DNA from: Caballeronia ptereochthonis
Lineage (GTDB): Bacteria > Pseudomonadota > Gammaproteobacteria > Burkholderiales > Burkholderiaceae
Reading direction: 5' to 3'
DNA length: 64,000 bases
Assembly (NCBI RefSeq): GCF_001545075.1
Contig: NZ_FCOB02000016.1
Coordinates: 62,001 to 126,000, forward strand
The notes below the pieces were generated by a model. It ran no database searches. It saw nothing but the letters and a program-made list of their open reading frames with translations, and was not told where the DNA came from. Numbering within the stretch: position 1 is the stretch's first letter; the number at the start of each line of letters is the position of its first letter. Shown here piece after piece: positions 34,169 to 43,404 of this stretch. A program made the position numbers and the translations under genes.

Positions 34169-35153
34169 AGGCCTGAACAAAGCCGCCCTCCTCCTGATGT
34201 CGATCGGTGAGGAGGAAGCCGCCGAGGTATTCAAGTATCTTGCCCCGCGCGAGGTGCAGAAGATCGGCGCGACCATGGCGGCGCTGAAAAACGTGACGCG
34301 CGAGCAGCTCGACCAGGTCCTGACCGAATTCGTCGACGAGGCGGAGAAGCACACGGCGCTCTCGCTCGATTCGAGCGAGTACATCCGCTCGGTGCTGACC
34401 AAGGCGCTCGGCGAGACCAAGGCCGGCGCGCTGATCGACCGCATTCTGCAGGGCAGCGACACGAGCGGCATCGAAGGCCTGAAGTGGATGGACTCGGGCG
34501 CGGTGGCGGAGCTCATCAAGAACGAGCATCCGCAGATCATCGCGACGATCCTCGTCCATCTGGACCGCGATCAGGCTTCGGAAATCGTCTCGCTGCTGAA
34601 TGAGCGGCTGCGCAACGACGTGCTCCTGCGCATCGCGACGCTCGACGGCATCCAGCCCGCCGCGCTGCGCGAACTCGACGATGTGCTGACCACGCTCCTC
34701 TCCGGCAGCGACAACCTGAAGCGCGCGCCGATGGGCGGCATCCGCACGGCGGCGGAGATTCTCAACTTCATGTCGAGCAATCACGAGGAAGGCGTGCTCG
34801 CGAACGTGCGCGACTACGACGCGGAGCTCGCGCAGAAGATCATCGACCAGATGTTCGTGTTCGAGAACCTGCTCGATCTGGAAGACCGCGCGATCCAGCT
34901 GCTGCTGAAGGAAGTGGAATCGGAAACGCTCATCGTGTCGCTCAAGGGCGCGCAGCCCGCGCTGCGTCAGAAATTCCTGTCGAACATGTCGCAGCGCGCG
35001 GCCGAGTTGCTCGCCGAAGACCTCGACTCGCGCGGCCCGGTGCGCGTGTCGGAAGTCGAGCAGCAGCAGCGCAAGGTGTTGCAGATCGTGCGCAATCTGG
35101 CGGAAAACGGCCAGATCCAGCTCGGCGGCAAGGCGGAGGACGCGTATGTCTGA
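34158..35153 (+). CDS. fliG: Flagellar motor switch protein FliG
   Basis: C-ring protein contacting both FliF and the MotA stator. It has 331 residues: an N-terminal GLNKAALLLMSIGEEEAAEVFKYLAPREVQKIGATMAAL, the central EHPQ motif in LIKNEHPQIIATILVHLDRDQASEIVSLL and a C-terminal torque domain (MFVFENLLDLEDRAIQLLLKEVESETLIVSLKGAQPALRQKFLSNMSQRAAELLAEDLDSRGPVRVSEVEQQQRKVL). The charged residues of the torque helix (EDRAIQ..., SQRAAELL) are present. The gene overlaps fliF and fliH. Confidence 0.97.
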   Translation: MNAEGLNKAALLLMSIGEEEAAEVFKYLAPREVQKIGATMAALKNVTREQLDQVLTEFVDEAEKHTALSLDSSEYIRSVLTKALGETKAGALIDRILQGSDTSGIEGLKWMDSGAVAELIKNEHPQIIATILVHLDRDQASEIVSLLNERLRNDVLLRIATLDGIQPAALRELDDVLTTLLSGSDNLKRAPMGGIRTAAEILNFMSSNHEEGVLANVRDYDAELAQKIIDQMFVFENLLDLEDRAIQLLLKEVESETLIVSLKGAQPALRQKFLSNMSQRAAELLAEDLDSRGPVRVSEVEQQQRKVLQIVRNLAENGQIQLGGKAEDAYV

Positions 35154-35817
35154 CGCGGCCCGCACGCAGAAGGCCCCGCTTTCGGCGTATCAGCGCTGGG
35201 AGATGGCGTCGTTCGATCCAGTCACGGTGGACAACAGCGCGGCGGAACAGGCCGCGCTCGAAGCGCACCTGCGCCGCGTCGAGGAAGACGCGCACGCGCA
35301 GGGGCTCGCGAAGGGCCATGTCGCCGGACAGGCGCTCGGCTATCAGGCGGGTTTCGAGCAGGGCCAGGCGAAGGGTTTCGAGGAAGGCCGCAAGGAGGCG
35401 CTCGCGCAGGCCGCGCGTCTCGCCGAAATCGCCGATACCTTCAAGACCGCGCTGCAAGCCGCCGATGCGGTCATCGCGGAGGCGCTCGCCGAGCTCGCCG
35501 TCGATATCGCGCAGCAGGTCGTGCGCCAGCATCTCGCGCTCGATCCGACCGCGCTCGTCGCCGTGGCGCGCGAAGTCATCGCCGCGGAGCCCGAGTTGTC
35601 GGGCGCGCCCACGCTCGTCGTCAATCCGGCCGACATGCCGATCGTCGACGCGTATCTGAAAGACGAACTCGAAGGCGCGGGCTGGACCGTGCGTCCCGAT
35701 CCGGTCGTCGAGCGCGGCGGCTGCAAGGCGCACGCCGCGACAGGCGAAATCGACTCGACCAACGTCTCGCGCTGGGAGCGCGTCGTGGCCGCGCTGGGGA
35801 GACACAAGCCGTGGTAA
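35146..35817 (+). CDS. fliH: Flagellar assembly protein FliH
   Basis: Stator-like peripheral subunit that tethers the ATPase FliI to the export machine. The 223-residue protein has an N-terminal region with GxxxG-type glycine repeats ([33 protein letters not shown], residues about 48-80), a hallmark of FliH. A C-terminal V-ATPase E-subunit-like domain follows ([33 protein letters not shown], then [28 protein letters not shown]). It overlaps fliG by 8 bases and fliI by 7 bases. Confidence 0.95.
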   Translation: MSDAARTQKAPLSAYQRWEMASFDPVTVDNSAAEQAALEAHLRRVEEDAHAQGLAKGHVAGQALGYQAGFEQGQAKGFEEGRKEALAQAARLAEIADTFKTALQAADAVIAEALAELAVDIAQQVVRQHLALDPTALVAVAREVIAAEPELSGAPTLVVNPADMPIVDAYLKDELEGAGWTVRPDPVVERGGCKAHAATGEIDSTNVSRWERVVAALGRHKPW

Positions 35818-37358
35818 ATCAACCCGCGACCTCGCACGCTCATCGCATCACGCAGGAGGGCTTGACCGCGCTCGAGCAGGAGCTCGCGCGCGCGTCGTTC
35901 GGTCCGCTCGCCGGCGATGGCGCCGCCGCGGACGAATCGCCCGACGCGCTCGCCGCGCGCACCATCGCCGAGCTGGCCGAGATCGCCGGCAATCCGCATA
36001 TCGACACGTGGCGCGAGAAGCTCGACGCGCTCAAGACGCGCAGCGAGCTCGCCAAACCGCTGCGTTCGTGCGGGCGGCTCACGCGCGCGGCCGGTCTCGT
36101 GCTCGAAGCGGTCGGCCTGAAGATGGGCGTCGGCTCCGAATGCATGATCGAGCTGCCGCCGGGCAGCGCGATTCCGACTGCCGAAGCCGAAGTCGTCGGT
36201 TTCGCGGGCGACAAGCTCTTTCTGATGCCGACCACCGAAGTGGCCGGCCTTCTGCCCGGCGCGCGCGTCTATCCGCTCGAAAGTGCGCCGATCAACGATC
36301 CGATGGCGGGCGCCAAGCGCCTGCCCGTCGGCTGGGAAATGCTCGGCCGCGTGGTCGACGCGTCGGGCCGTCCGCTCGACGGCCTCGGCCCGCTCGGCGC
36401 GAAAGTCGATGCGCCGCTCTCCGCGCCGGTCATCAACCCGCTGAACCGCGAGCCGATTCACAGAGTGCTCGACGTCGGCGTGCGCGCGATCAACGCGCTC
36501 CTCACGGTCGGACGCGGCCAGCGCATGGGTCTCTTCGCCGGCTCGGGCGTCGGCAAATCGGTGCTGCTGGGCACAATGGCGCGCTACACGAGCGCGGAAG
36601 TGATCGTGATCGGGCTGATCGGCGAGCGCGGCCGCGAGGTGAAGGAATTCATCGAGCAGATTCTCGGCGAGGACGGCCTCGCGCGCTCGGTCGTCGTGGC
36701 GGCGCCGGCGGACGTCTCGCCCGTGCTGCGCATGCAGGCCGCCGCGTACACGACCTCGCTCGCCGAATATTTCCGCGATCAGGGCAAGCACGTGCTGATG
36801 CTGATGGATTCGCTGACGCGCTACGCGATGGCGCAGCGCGAAATCGCGCTCGCGATCGGCGAGCCGCCCGCGACCAAGGGCTATCCGCCGTCGGTGTTCG
36901 CGAAGCTGCCCGCGCTGGTCGAGCGCACCGGCAACGGTCCGGAGGGCGGCGGCTCGATCACCGCGTTCTACACCGTGCTCACCGAAGGCGATGACCAGCA
37001 GGACCCGATCGCCGATTCGGCGCGCGCGATCCTCGATGGCCACATCGTGCTGAACCGCTCGCTGGCGGAAGCGGGGCACTATCCCGCCATCGACATCGAG
37101 CAGTCGATCAGCCGCGCGATGACCGCGCTGATCGACGACAAGCACCTCGAGCGCGTGCGCCTGTTCAAGCAGATGCTCTCGCGCTATCAGCGCAACCGCG
37201 ACCTGATCAACGTGGGCGCGTATTCGAGCGGCCGCGACGCGCTGCTCGACCGCGCGATCGCGCTGTATCCGCGCATGGAGTCGTTTTTGCAGCAGGGTTT
37301 TCGCGAGCAGGCGCCGTTCGAGCCGAGCATCGCGATGTTGAATCAGCTTTTCGACTAG
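35811..37358 (+). CDS. fliI: Flagellum-specific ATPase FliI
   Basis: Cytoplasmic ATPase of the flagellar type III export apparatus, related to F1-beta. The start is GTG at 35811, overlapping fliH. Walker A is [15 protein letters not shown], the Walker B region is [50 protein letters not shown], and the C-terminal [40 protein letters not shown] is conserved. At 515 residues it is somewhat longer than E. coli FliI (457), mainly through an N-terminal extension of about 60 residues. The next gene is fliJ after 65 bases. Confidence 0.97.
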   Translation: MVNQPATSHAHRITQEGLTALEQELARASFGPLAGDGAAADESPDALAARTIAELAEIAGNPHIDTWREKLDALKTRSELAKPLRSCGRLTRAAGLVLEAVGLKMGVGSECMIELPPGSAIPTAEAEVVGFAGDKLFLMPTTEVAGLLPGARVYPLESAPINDPMAGAKRLPVGWEMLGRVVDASGRPLDGLGPLGAKVDAPLSAPVINPLNREPIHRVLDVGVRAINALLTVGRGQRMGLFAGSGVGKSVLLGTMARYTSAEVIVIGLIGERGREVKEFIEQILGEDGLARSVVVAAPADVSPVLRMQAAAYTTSLAEYFRDQGKHVLMLMDSLTRYAMAQREIALAIGEPPATKGYPPSVFAKLPALVERTGNGPEGGGSITAFYTVLTEGDDQQDPIADSARAILDGHIVLNRSLAEAGHYPAIDIEQSISRAMTALIDDKHLERVRLFKQMLSRYQRNRDLINVGAYSSGRDALLDRAIALYPRMESFLQQGFREQAPFEPSIAMLNQLFD

Positions 37359-37423
37359 TTTTCGACTAGTATCCAAAGCATTCGTCACACGAAAGCCAAA
37401 AGACCAAACGGGACCGCCACGCC

Positions 37424-37879
37424 ATGTCCAAGAACCTGCCGATCAACACCCTCATCGAACTTGCCGAAGAGGAACTCGATGCCGCCACGAAGAAGCTCGG
37501 CAAGCTTCAGCAGGAGAGAAACGAGATCGAGACGCAGCTGAACTCGCTCGTGACCTACCGCGACGAGTACCACGCGCGGTTCACGGCATCGGCGCAGGAA
37601 GGCACCACGGCGCAGACGCTGCGCAATTTCCAGGCGTTCGTCGATACGCTCGATGCCGCGATCGCGCAGCAGCGCGCGGCGCTCGTCGCGGCCGATGCGC
37701 GCATCGAGGCGGCCAAGCCGGACTGGCGCCTGAAGAAGCAGAAGCTCGGCAGCTACGAAGTGCTGGCCGCGCGCGGCGAGGCGATGCTCGCCAAGAAGGC
37801 TGCGCGCGTCGAGCAGCGCGAAGCCGACGAGCACGCGGTCAAGGTGCTGCGCATGCGCGCCGAGCGTGCTTCTTCGTAA
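37424..37879 (+). CDS. fliJ: Flagellar export protein FliJ
   Basis: 151-residue, strongly charged antiparallel coiled-coil protein (LIELAEEELDAATKKLGKLQQERNEIETQLNSLVTYRDEYHARF, later QQRAALVAADARIEAAKPDWRLKKQKLGSYEVLAARGEAMLAKKAARVEQREADE) with the FliJ pattern. It binds FliI and helps drive export. It lies 65 bases after fliI and 42 before fliK. Confidence 0.95.
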   Translation: MSKNLPINTLIELAEEELDAATKKLGKLQQERNEIETQLNSLVTYRDEYHARFTASAQEGTTAQTLRNFQAFVDTLDAAIAQQRAALVAADARIEAAKPDWRLKKQKLGSYEVLAARGEAMLAKKAARVEQREADEHAVKVLRMRAERASS

Positions 37880-37921
37880 GCGTTCGGGCGCATTCCACTT
37901 ACAGAATTCTCGAGGTCACGC

Positions 37922-39322
37922 ATGTCCTCCGTTTCCCTCCTCGGCGCGCTGACGGGCGCCACGTCTTCGAGCAAGGCCGCCGCGCAGCGCGCGGCGAGCG
38001 CGGGCGCGTCCTTTGGCATGACGCTGCAGAGCATCACCGACAAGGCCAACGCGGACGCGCAGGCGGCCCAGGCGCTGGCGGATTCGGCACAGGCATCGGG
38101 CGACAAGTCGAGCGTGCATGACGCGCCGAAGCCCACGGACAGCGCGGCCCCGGGCAAGAGCGACGACGCGTCGGATGCGCATGCGGCAGCCAAGTCCGAT
38201 CAAGCCGATTCGAGCGCGAAGACGGACGCGGCGAAAGACGCATCGAAGCCGGCGCCGCAATCGGCCAGGCAAGCCGACGCAACCGCCGCCACGGGGCAGG
38301 CGAAGGCGCGCGCGGACGCCGCGGACGCGAACGCGAACGCGAACGCGAACGCCGACGACGCCGACACGACGCTCGCGGAACTGACCGATGCGGCAGCCGC
38401 CGACCCGGCGAGCGCCTCGACGGATGACGCCAAATCGACGGCCGAAACGCACAAGAGCGGCGACGCCAGAACGGCGCAGAATGCGCTGCAGGCCGCGCTC
38501 GCGGCGATGAGCAATCCGCAGCCGAACGCGCTGCCGGCGAACGCGGCGGCGCTGGCGAACGGTTCGGCGGCGGCGGCGCGCGAGGGCGCGAGCGGCGAGG
38601 AGCAAGGCGGTCTTTTCGGCAAGGGCGGAAAGGGGGTTGGTCTGATCGGGCTGGCGAACAACGCGAACGTGGACGCGAAGACGGCGAACGCGGCTGCGCC
38701 GACCGACACCGCTGCGCTGGCGAGCGCGCAGGCTGTCGCGACGACGCCCACGGATGCCGCGACAGCGGCGTACAAGCAGGCCGCCGACGCCGCCGCGCAC
38801 GCGGTGGCGCTGCAGGCGGCATCGGCAAGCTCGGCTGCGTCTGGGCCGCAGGGTGCGATGACGGCGGCGACCAGCGCGGCGATCGCGCCGCACGTGGGCG
38901 CATCGGGTTGGGACGATGCGTTCAGCCAGAAGGTCGTGTTCCTGTCGAAGGCGGATCAGCAGAGTGCTGAACTGACGCTGAATCCGAGGGATCTTGGGCC
39001 GTTGCAGGTGACGCTGCAGGTTTCGGAGAATCACGCGCACGCGCTTTTCGTTTCGCAGCATGCGCAGGTGCGGGAGGCGGTCGAGGCCGCCATGCCGAAG
39101 CTGCGCGAGGCGATGGAGGCGAACGGCATCAGTCTTGGCAGCGCTTCTGTCTCGGATGGGTCTGCTTTTGCGCAGCAGTCGCAGCAACAGAGTGGTGGCG
39201 AGCGCTCGGGGGCGGGGAAGTCCCGCAGCGCTGGCGGGATCGGAGGAGTGGATGATGTGGGCGCCGCCAGCGTAAGTGTGCCGGTCCGGCGGACCGTGGG
39301 GCTTGTTGATACGTTTGCTTGA
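37922..39322 (+). CDS. fliK: Flagellar hook-length control protein FliK
   Basis: Secreted ruler that measures hook length and triggers the FlhB specificity switch. The 466-residue protein has a long Ala/Asp/Lys-rich disordered N-terminal part (residues about 30-330), including an (Asn-Ala)4 run encoded by a GCGAAC tandem repeat at 38327-38350. The compact FliK C-domain near residues 335-425 reads FSQKVVFLSKADQQSAELTLNPRDLGPLQVTLQVSENHAHALFVSQHAQVREAVEAAMPKLREAMEANGISLGSASVS. It is the last gene of fliFGHIJK. A second FliK-like gene lies at 29268-30611. Confidence 0.95.
   Translation: MSSVSLLGALTGATSSSKAAAQRAASAGASFGMTLQSITDKANADAQAAQALADSAQASGDKSSVHDAPKPTDSAAPGKSDDASDAHAAAKSDQADSSAKTDAAKDASKPAPQSARQADATAATGQAKARADAADANANANANADDADTTLAELTDAAAADPASASTDDAKSTAETHKSGDARTAQNALQAALAAMSNPQPNALPANAAALANGSAAAAREGASGEEQGGLFGKGGKGVGLIGLANNANVDAKTANAAAPTDTAALASAQAVATTPTDAATAAYKQAADAAAHAVALQAASASSAASGPQGAMTAATSAAIAPHVGASGWDDAFSQKVVFLSKADQQSAELTLNPRDLGPLQVTLQVSENHAHALFVSQHAQVREAVEAAMPKLREAMEANGISLGSASVSDGSAFAQQSQQQSGGERSGAGKSRSAGGIGGVDDVGAASVSVPVRRTVGLVDTFA
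38327..38350 (+). repeat. GCGAAC x4 tandem repeat inside fliK
   Basis: Four perfect copies of GCGAAC encode alternating Ala-Asn in the disordered linker of FliK. The unit is six bases, so copy-number change alters linker length by two residues and never shifts the frame. Confidence 0.8.
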
Positions 39323-39340
39323 GCTTTTTTTAGCTGTGCT

Positions 39341-39997
39341 CGTTCGCTTGGGCTTTCGGGGAATCCTGAATTCTTAGTGGTCTATTGGCGTTGCCCCTGT
39401 GCGGGGCGGCAGTCACTTTCTTTGCTGCTGCAAAGAAAGCAACCAAAGAAAGCAGCTTTGGCCCAGAGTGCTTGAGGCGAACGCGTCGTCATCGTTCGGC
39501 GTGGCCCAGCCCCTAACGAGTGCCCACATAGGCCTAACCGGACTTGGATCGCGGACCCACTGTGTCATCGCACCGTTTAGCTGGCTGGTGCAGCACCAGC
39601 TAGCTCCGGCCCGCTACGCGGCCGTCCGGTCAATCGGGTCTGCCCGTGCTTCTTGGCTTACGCCTCCATCTCTCCGCATATGCCTCCCGCTGGTTTCCCT
39701 TGCATGCCTTGCGGCAGCGCGCAGCGCTGTGCCGGAACGCTTCGGTGCTGAACCAGCGCCCTTGGATAGCTAGCTCGTCAGACCGTGCGCGAGCCAAGCC
39801 GCGTTAGTCCTTTGAGGGCGACACTTAGGGGCTGGGCCACTCCGAACCAATGACGACGAGTCCGCCCGGGCCCAAAGCTGCTTTCTTTGGTTGCTTTCTT
39901 TGCAGCAGCAAAGAAAGTGACTGCCGCCCCGCACAGGGGCAACACAAACAGACCACTAAGAAATCAGGATTCCCCGAAAGCGCAAGCAAGCGAACGA
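39341..39997. repeat. Burkholderiales-type intergenic inverted-repeat element
   Basis: The segment after fliK is flanked by long inverted arms. 39390-39461 and 39872-39943 are perfect 72-bp inverted copies, each with an internal palindrome around TTTCTTTGCTGCTGCAAAG. The similarity extends outward imperfectly to about 39341 and 39997, and an inner pair (TGGCCCAGCCCCTAA at 39502-39516 and its complement at 39825-39839) continues the symmetry. Similar CTTTGCTGCTGCAAAG-containing elements are familiar from Paraburkholderia and Burkholderia intergenic regions. It encodes no transposase; the frame at 39399-39773 looks like repeat translation. It may be a MITE-like element or a strong terminator for the fli operon. 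Confidence 0.85.
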
Positions 39998-40014
39998 ACA
40001 AAAAAACCCCAACC

Positions 40015-40302
40015 TCAAGCCCCCGAAGCACCACCAGAACAAGGCCCCGTAAGCAACGAACCCGAAGAGCCAGAAGAGCCAGAAGAAACCTTGGCGGTAG
40101 CCGCCACCTTCCTCCGCTGCCGATTCTCGAACCATCCCATGCCCAGCACGGCGAACGACCCGCCCGGCAGCAAAAACACGATCAGATACAACGCGAGTCT
40201 CCACGAATTCAGCTTCGGCGGGACGAAGTGACGGGAAGCGTTAACAATCGTGCTGCTGACATGGCCGAAACGTCGGCGGGCGGCGTGTGCAAAGCGGGTC
40301 AT
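40015..40302 (-). CDS. Small single-pass membrane protein of unknown function
   Basis: 95-residue hypothetical protein. From the ATG at 40302 it reads MTRFAHAARRRFGHVSSTIVNASRHFVPPKLNSWRLALYLIVFLLPGGSFAVLGMGWFENRQRRKVAATAKV. This is a basic N-terminus, one membrane helix near residues 36-56, a basic stretch that predicts a cytoplasmic C-terminus and a SSGSSGSSGS low-complexity tail. The latter corresponds to a short repeat of GAAGAGCCA units on the plus strand. I do not recognise a named family. It is divergent from the MarR gene and abuts the inverted-repeat element. Confidence 0.65.
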   Translation of the reverse strand: MTRFAHAARRRFGHVSSTIVNASRHFVPPKLNSWRLALYLIVFLLPGGSFAVLGMGWFENRQRRKVAATAKVSSGSSGSSGSLLTGPCSGGASGA

Positions 40303-40385
40303 TGGGTTGGTCCTTCGAGCGTCGGACGAACGACGCGGCTGGCGATCAGAACATAGTCTCGGGCGGCGCATCAAGCGCGTAACTC

Positions 40386-40430
40386 GTTGCATAAAATAAT
40401 ATTGACTGTGCAACTACTTTTCAAGATACT
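40386..40430 (+). promoter_or_regulatory. marR promoter with palindromic operator
   Basis: A -35 TTGACT (40402-40407) and -10 GATACT (40425-40430) separated by 17 bases point toward the MarR gene. A 6-bp inverted repeat GTTGCA (40386-40391) / TGCAAC (40409-40414) spans the -35. MarR-type proteins usually bind such palindromes over their own promoter, so autorepression is likely. Confidence 0.6.
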
Positions 40431-40513
40431 GCTGATTGCTTTTTCGCGACTGTTGCCTTCGCGAAACGCGACGCAGTGTCGCAACCGTGTTTCATCCGCA
40501 TGACCCACGTCGC

Positions 40514-41002
40514 ATGAACAGCGAACCGCTCTACGATCCGGCCACGATTCAACTCGAAACGAGCCTCGGCTATTACCTCGCCAAGGCGCGCAACGTGCTC
40601 GTCGCGCGGACCGATCAGGCGCTCGAGCCGCTCGAACTGACGTCGCAGCAAATCGGCGTGATCCTGCTGCTCGCGTCGGGGCGGGCGCGCACGCCGCTGG
40701 AGTTGTCGCGCGAGATGTCCTACGACAGCGGCTCGATGACGCGCATGCTCGACCGGCTCGAAAAGAAGGGCTTCGTGAGCCGTACGAGAAGCGAGGTGGA
40801 CCGGCGCATCGTCGAGTTGAACCTGACCGGGCGCGGGCGCGAGGCGGCCGAACGTCTTCCCGTGATCGGCGCGGCGGTGCTCAACGAGCAACTGCGTGGG
40901 TTCAGCCGCGCGGAGCTGGATCTGCTGATCGGCATGCTGGCGCGCATCATCGGCAATACGCCGATGGGCGAATGCGCCGCCTGCGGGCTGGACGAGGAGT
41001 AA
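40514..41002 (+). CDS. MarR-family transcriptional regulator
   Basis: 162-residue winged-helix regulator from the ATG at 40514 (a longer frame starts at 40436 with no support). Typical blocks are GYYLAKARNVLVARTDQALEPLELTSQQIGVILLLASG, TPLELSREMSYDSGSMTRMLDRLEKKGFVSRTRSEVDRRIVELNLTGRGREAAERL and a C-terminal dimer helix. It is immediately upstream of an EmrB-type exporter, so it is probably the EmrR/MarR-like repressor of drug efflux. The C-terminal CAAC pair (GECAACGLDEE) could make it redox-responsive, which is speculation. Confidence 0.92.
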   Translation: MNSEPLYDPATIQLETSLGYYLAKARNVLVARTDQALEPLELTSQQIGVILLLASGRARTPLELSREMSYDSGSMTRMLDRLEKKGFVSRTRSEVDRRIVELNLTGRGREAAERLPVIGAAVLNEQLRGFSRAELDLLIGMLARIIGNTPMGECAACGLDEE

Positions 41003-41128
41003 CGCAATCAATCCGACGAAACCGGCGTTTTGCGTCGATTTCACTGTCTGGGCAGAGAATGCTGCGACAATAAATAGTTTGCGCGTGATGCGAGTCTGAG
41101 GCACCGTTCGCGCGCCGGAGAACCGACG

Positions 41129-42691
41129 ATGTCAACGACCGCGACAGGCACGCCACCCGCGCCGCCCGCTCCCACGCCGCTAACAGGCGGCATCCTCGCC
41201 CTGCTGACGATGGGCCTCGCGCTCGGCACCTTCATGGAAGTGCTCGACACGTCGATCGCGAACGTCGCCGTGCCGACCATCTCCGGCAGTCTCGGCGTGG
41301 CGACGAGCGAAGGCACGTGGGTGATCTCCTCGTATTCGGTCGCATCCGCGATCGCCGTGCCGCTGACCGGCTGGCTCGCGCGGCGCGTCGGCGAGGTCAA
41401 GCTGTTCACGATCTCCGTGCTGCTGTTCTCGGTCGCCTCGGCGCTGTGCGGCCTCGCGCACAACTTCGAATCGCTGATCGCGTTCCGGCTGCTGCAAGGC
41501 CTCGTCTCCGGCCCGATGGTGCCGCTCTCGCAAACCATCCTCATGCGCAGCTATCCGCCGGAAAAGCGCGGGCTCGCGCTCGGCCTCTGGGCGATGACGG
41601 TCATCGTCGCGCCGATCTTCGGCCCGGTGATGGGCGGCTACATCACCGACAACTACACGTGGCCGTGGATTTTCTATATCAACGTGCCGATCGGCGTGTT
41701 CTCGGCGGCGATCGCGTACTTCCTGCTGCGCGGCCACGAGACCAAGACGACGAAGCAGCGCATCGACGGCGTGGGCCTCGCGCTGCTCGTGATCGGCGTA
41801 GCGAGCCTGCAGATGATGCTCGACCTCGGCAAGGACCGCGACTGGTTCAACTCGAACTTCATCGTGACGCTCGCGATCGTCTCGGCGGTGTCGCTCGCGT
41901 TCATGTTCGCGTGGGAGCTGACCGAGAAGGAGCCGGTGATCGACCTCTCGCTCTTTCGCGACCGCAACTTCGCGATGGGCGTGCTCATCACGTCGCTCGG
42001 CTTTCTCGCGTTCTTCGGCTCCGTCGTGGTGCTGCCGCTGTGGCTGCAAACCGTGCTCGGCTACACGCCGTGGCTCGCGGGCCTGGCCACCGCGCCGGTC
42101 GGGCTGCTCGCGCTGGTGCTGTCGCCGATCATCGGGCAGAACATGCATCGGCTGAATCTGCGCGTCGTTGCCAGTTTCGCGTTCATCACGTTCGCGTTCG
42201 TCTCGCACTGGAACTCGACCTTCACGCTCGATACGCCCTTCCACGAAATCATCTATCCGCGTCTGATTCAAGGCATCGGCGTCGCGTGCTTCTTCGTGCC
42301 GATGACGACGATCACGCTCTCCAGCGTCTCCGACGAGCGGCTCGCCGGCGCGGCAGGTTTGTCGAACTTCCTGCGGACGCTGTCGGGCGCGATCGGAACG
42401 GCGGTCAGCACGACCTTCTGGGAGAACGACATGATCCGCCATCACGCGGTGCTCACCGAATCGATCACGCCCTATTCGGCGGGCACGACGGCCTATTCGA
42501 ACCTGCTTTCGGGCGTCGGCCTGTCGGGGCAGGCCCTCACGGCGCAACTCGATCGCGTCGTGTCGGCGCAGGCGTACATGATGTCGACCAATGACTTCTT
42601 CCGCATTTCCTTCTATGCGTTTCTCGTGCTGGCCGTGATGGTCTGGCTGACGCGGCCGAAGAAAGGCGCGTCAGCCTCGATGGGACACTGA
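41129..42691 (+). CDS. emrB: DHA2-family MFS drug exporter (EmrB/QacA type)
   Basis: 520-residue transporter with about 14 membrane helices. DHA2 signatures are LGTFMEVLDTSIANVAVPTISGSLGVATSEGTWVISSYSVASAIAVPLTGWLARRVGEVKLF and LLQGLVSGPMVPLSQTILMRSYPPEKRGLALGLWAMTVIVAPIFGPVMGGYITDNYTWPWIFYINVPIG. It should export hydrophobic compounds using the proton gradient. EmrB normally works with the periplasmic adaptor EmrA, but no emrA is present between marR and this gene or downstream. It must borrow an adaptor from elsewhere or act alone. Gap to marR is 126 bases. Confidence 0.93.
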   Translation: MSTTATGTPPAPPAPTPLTGGILALLTMGLALGTFMEVLDTSIANVAVPTISGSLGVATSEGTWVISSYSVASAIAVPLTGWLARRVGEVKLFTISVLLFSVASALCGLAHNFESLIAFRLLQGLVSGPMVPLSQTILMRSYPPEKRGLALGLWAMTVIVAPIFGPVMGGYITDNYTWPWIFYINVPIGVFSAAIAYFLLRGHETKTTKQRIDGVGLALLVIGVASLQMMLDLGKDRDWFNSNFIVTLAIVSAVSLAFMFAWELTEKEPVIDLSLFRDRNFAMGVLITSLGFLAFFGSVVVLPLWLQTVLGYTPWLAGLATAPVGLLALVLSPIIGQNMHRLNLRVVASFAFITFAFVSHWNSTFTLDTPFHEIIYPRLIQGIGVACFFVPMTTITLSSVSDERLAGAAGLSNFLRTLSGAIGTAVSTTFWENDMIRHHAVLTESITPYSAGTTAYSNLLSGVGLSGQALTAQLDRVVSAQAYMMSTNDFFRISFYAFLVLAVMVWLTRPKKGASASMGH

Positions 42692-42696
42692 CGTTC

Positions 42697-43251
42697 TTAC
42701 TGAGGCGTGAGCGGCGTGGCCGACTGGCCAGGCTGGCTTTCGAGATTCAGCGGCACCGGCTGCGTGAGCGGGCTCACCTGCACGCCGCTCGGCGTGGGCG
42801 CGGCCTGCGGCGCGACGCCGGCCTGCGGTGTCGTCATCTGCCTGAGCGCCGGACCGTTGCGTATGAACTGCTTGAAGTCCGCGCCCGCCTGCCACGGATT
42901 CGGCTCGCAGCCGAGCGGGTTGTCGCAGTGCGCGGCGAAGCCGATCGTGGCCGTACCTTCGTTCGTAGGTGTCTTGGTGATCTGATACGCGAGCGCACGC
43001 TTGCCGCTCGACGGACCGGCGGTCATGATGATCGAATCGGTAATGGTCTGAATCCGGTATTCCGAATGATTCGTCACCCACACTTGCGCGCGCGCCCACC
43101 AGGCGTCGCATTCCGCCTTGCTCATGCAGGTGAGCGGCTGGGTGGCCTGCTCCATTGTCGTGCTGCTGACCTGGTCCTGCGCCGCGCAGCCGCCCAATAG
43201 CGCAAGCGACACGGCCCCCAGCGCGGCCGCGCCGAAGAACTTCTTTTTCAT
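42697..43251 (-). CDS. Putative lipoprotein of unknown function
   Basis: 184-residue predicted lipoprotein. The ATG at 43251 gives MKKKFFGAAALGAVSLALLGGCAAQ, with lipobox LLGGC and the lipidated cysteine at residue 22. The body has two cysteine pairs (CMSKAECDAWW and AHCDNPLGCEPNP) that could form disulfides. A proline/glutamine-rich tail follows (APTPSGVQVSPLTQPVPLNLESQPGQ). I recognise no functional domain. It is convergent with emrB, with only a few bases between stops. Confidence 0.8.
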   Translation of the reverse strand: MKKKFFGAAALGAVSLALLGGCAAQDQVSSTTMEQATQPLTCMSKAECDAWWARAQVWVTNHSEYRIQTITDSIIMTAGPSSGKRALAYQITKTPTNEGTATIGFAAHCDNPLGCEPNPWQAGADFKQFIRNGPALRQMTTPQAGVAPQAAPTPSGVQVSPLTQPVPLNLESQPGQSATPLTPQ

Positions 43252-43404
43252 TGCTCCCCCGATCGTCGATAAGTCGGCAATATTTTGACCTGCCAAACCG
43301 GTTGATGTTGCGACGCGTTTCCCTCTGTTGCACAAACCGGTAAGCTTGCCAGCGCGCCAAGGCCCCGGTGAGGAAAAACCTGCCTGAGTCTGTGGAAGCG
43401 CCGC

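Noticed and set aside
38327..38350. GCGAAC repeat as a phase-variation switch of fliK
   Set aside because: The unit is six bases, so slippage cannot shift the frame; at most it changes linker length.
39399..39773. Frame of 124 codons inside the inverted-repeat element
   Set aside because: It is the translation of repeat sequence, with Cys/Ser/Ala-rich composition and no ribosome-binding site; such frames recur wherever the element occurs.
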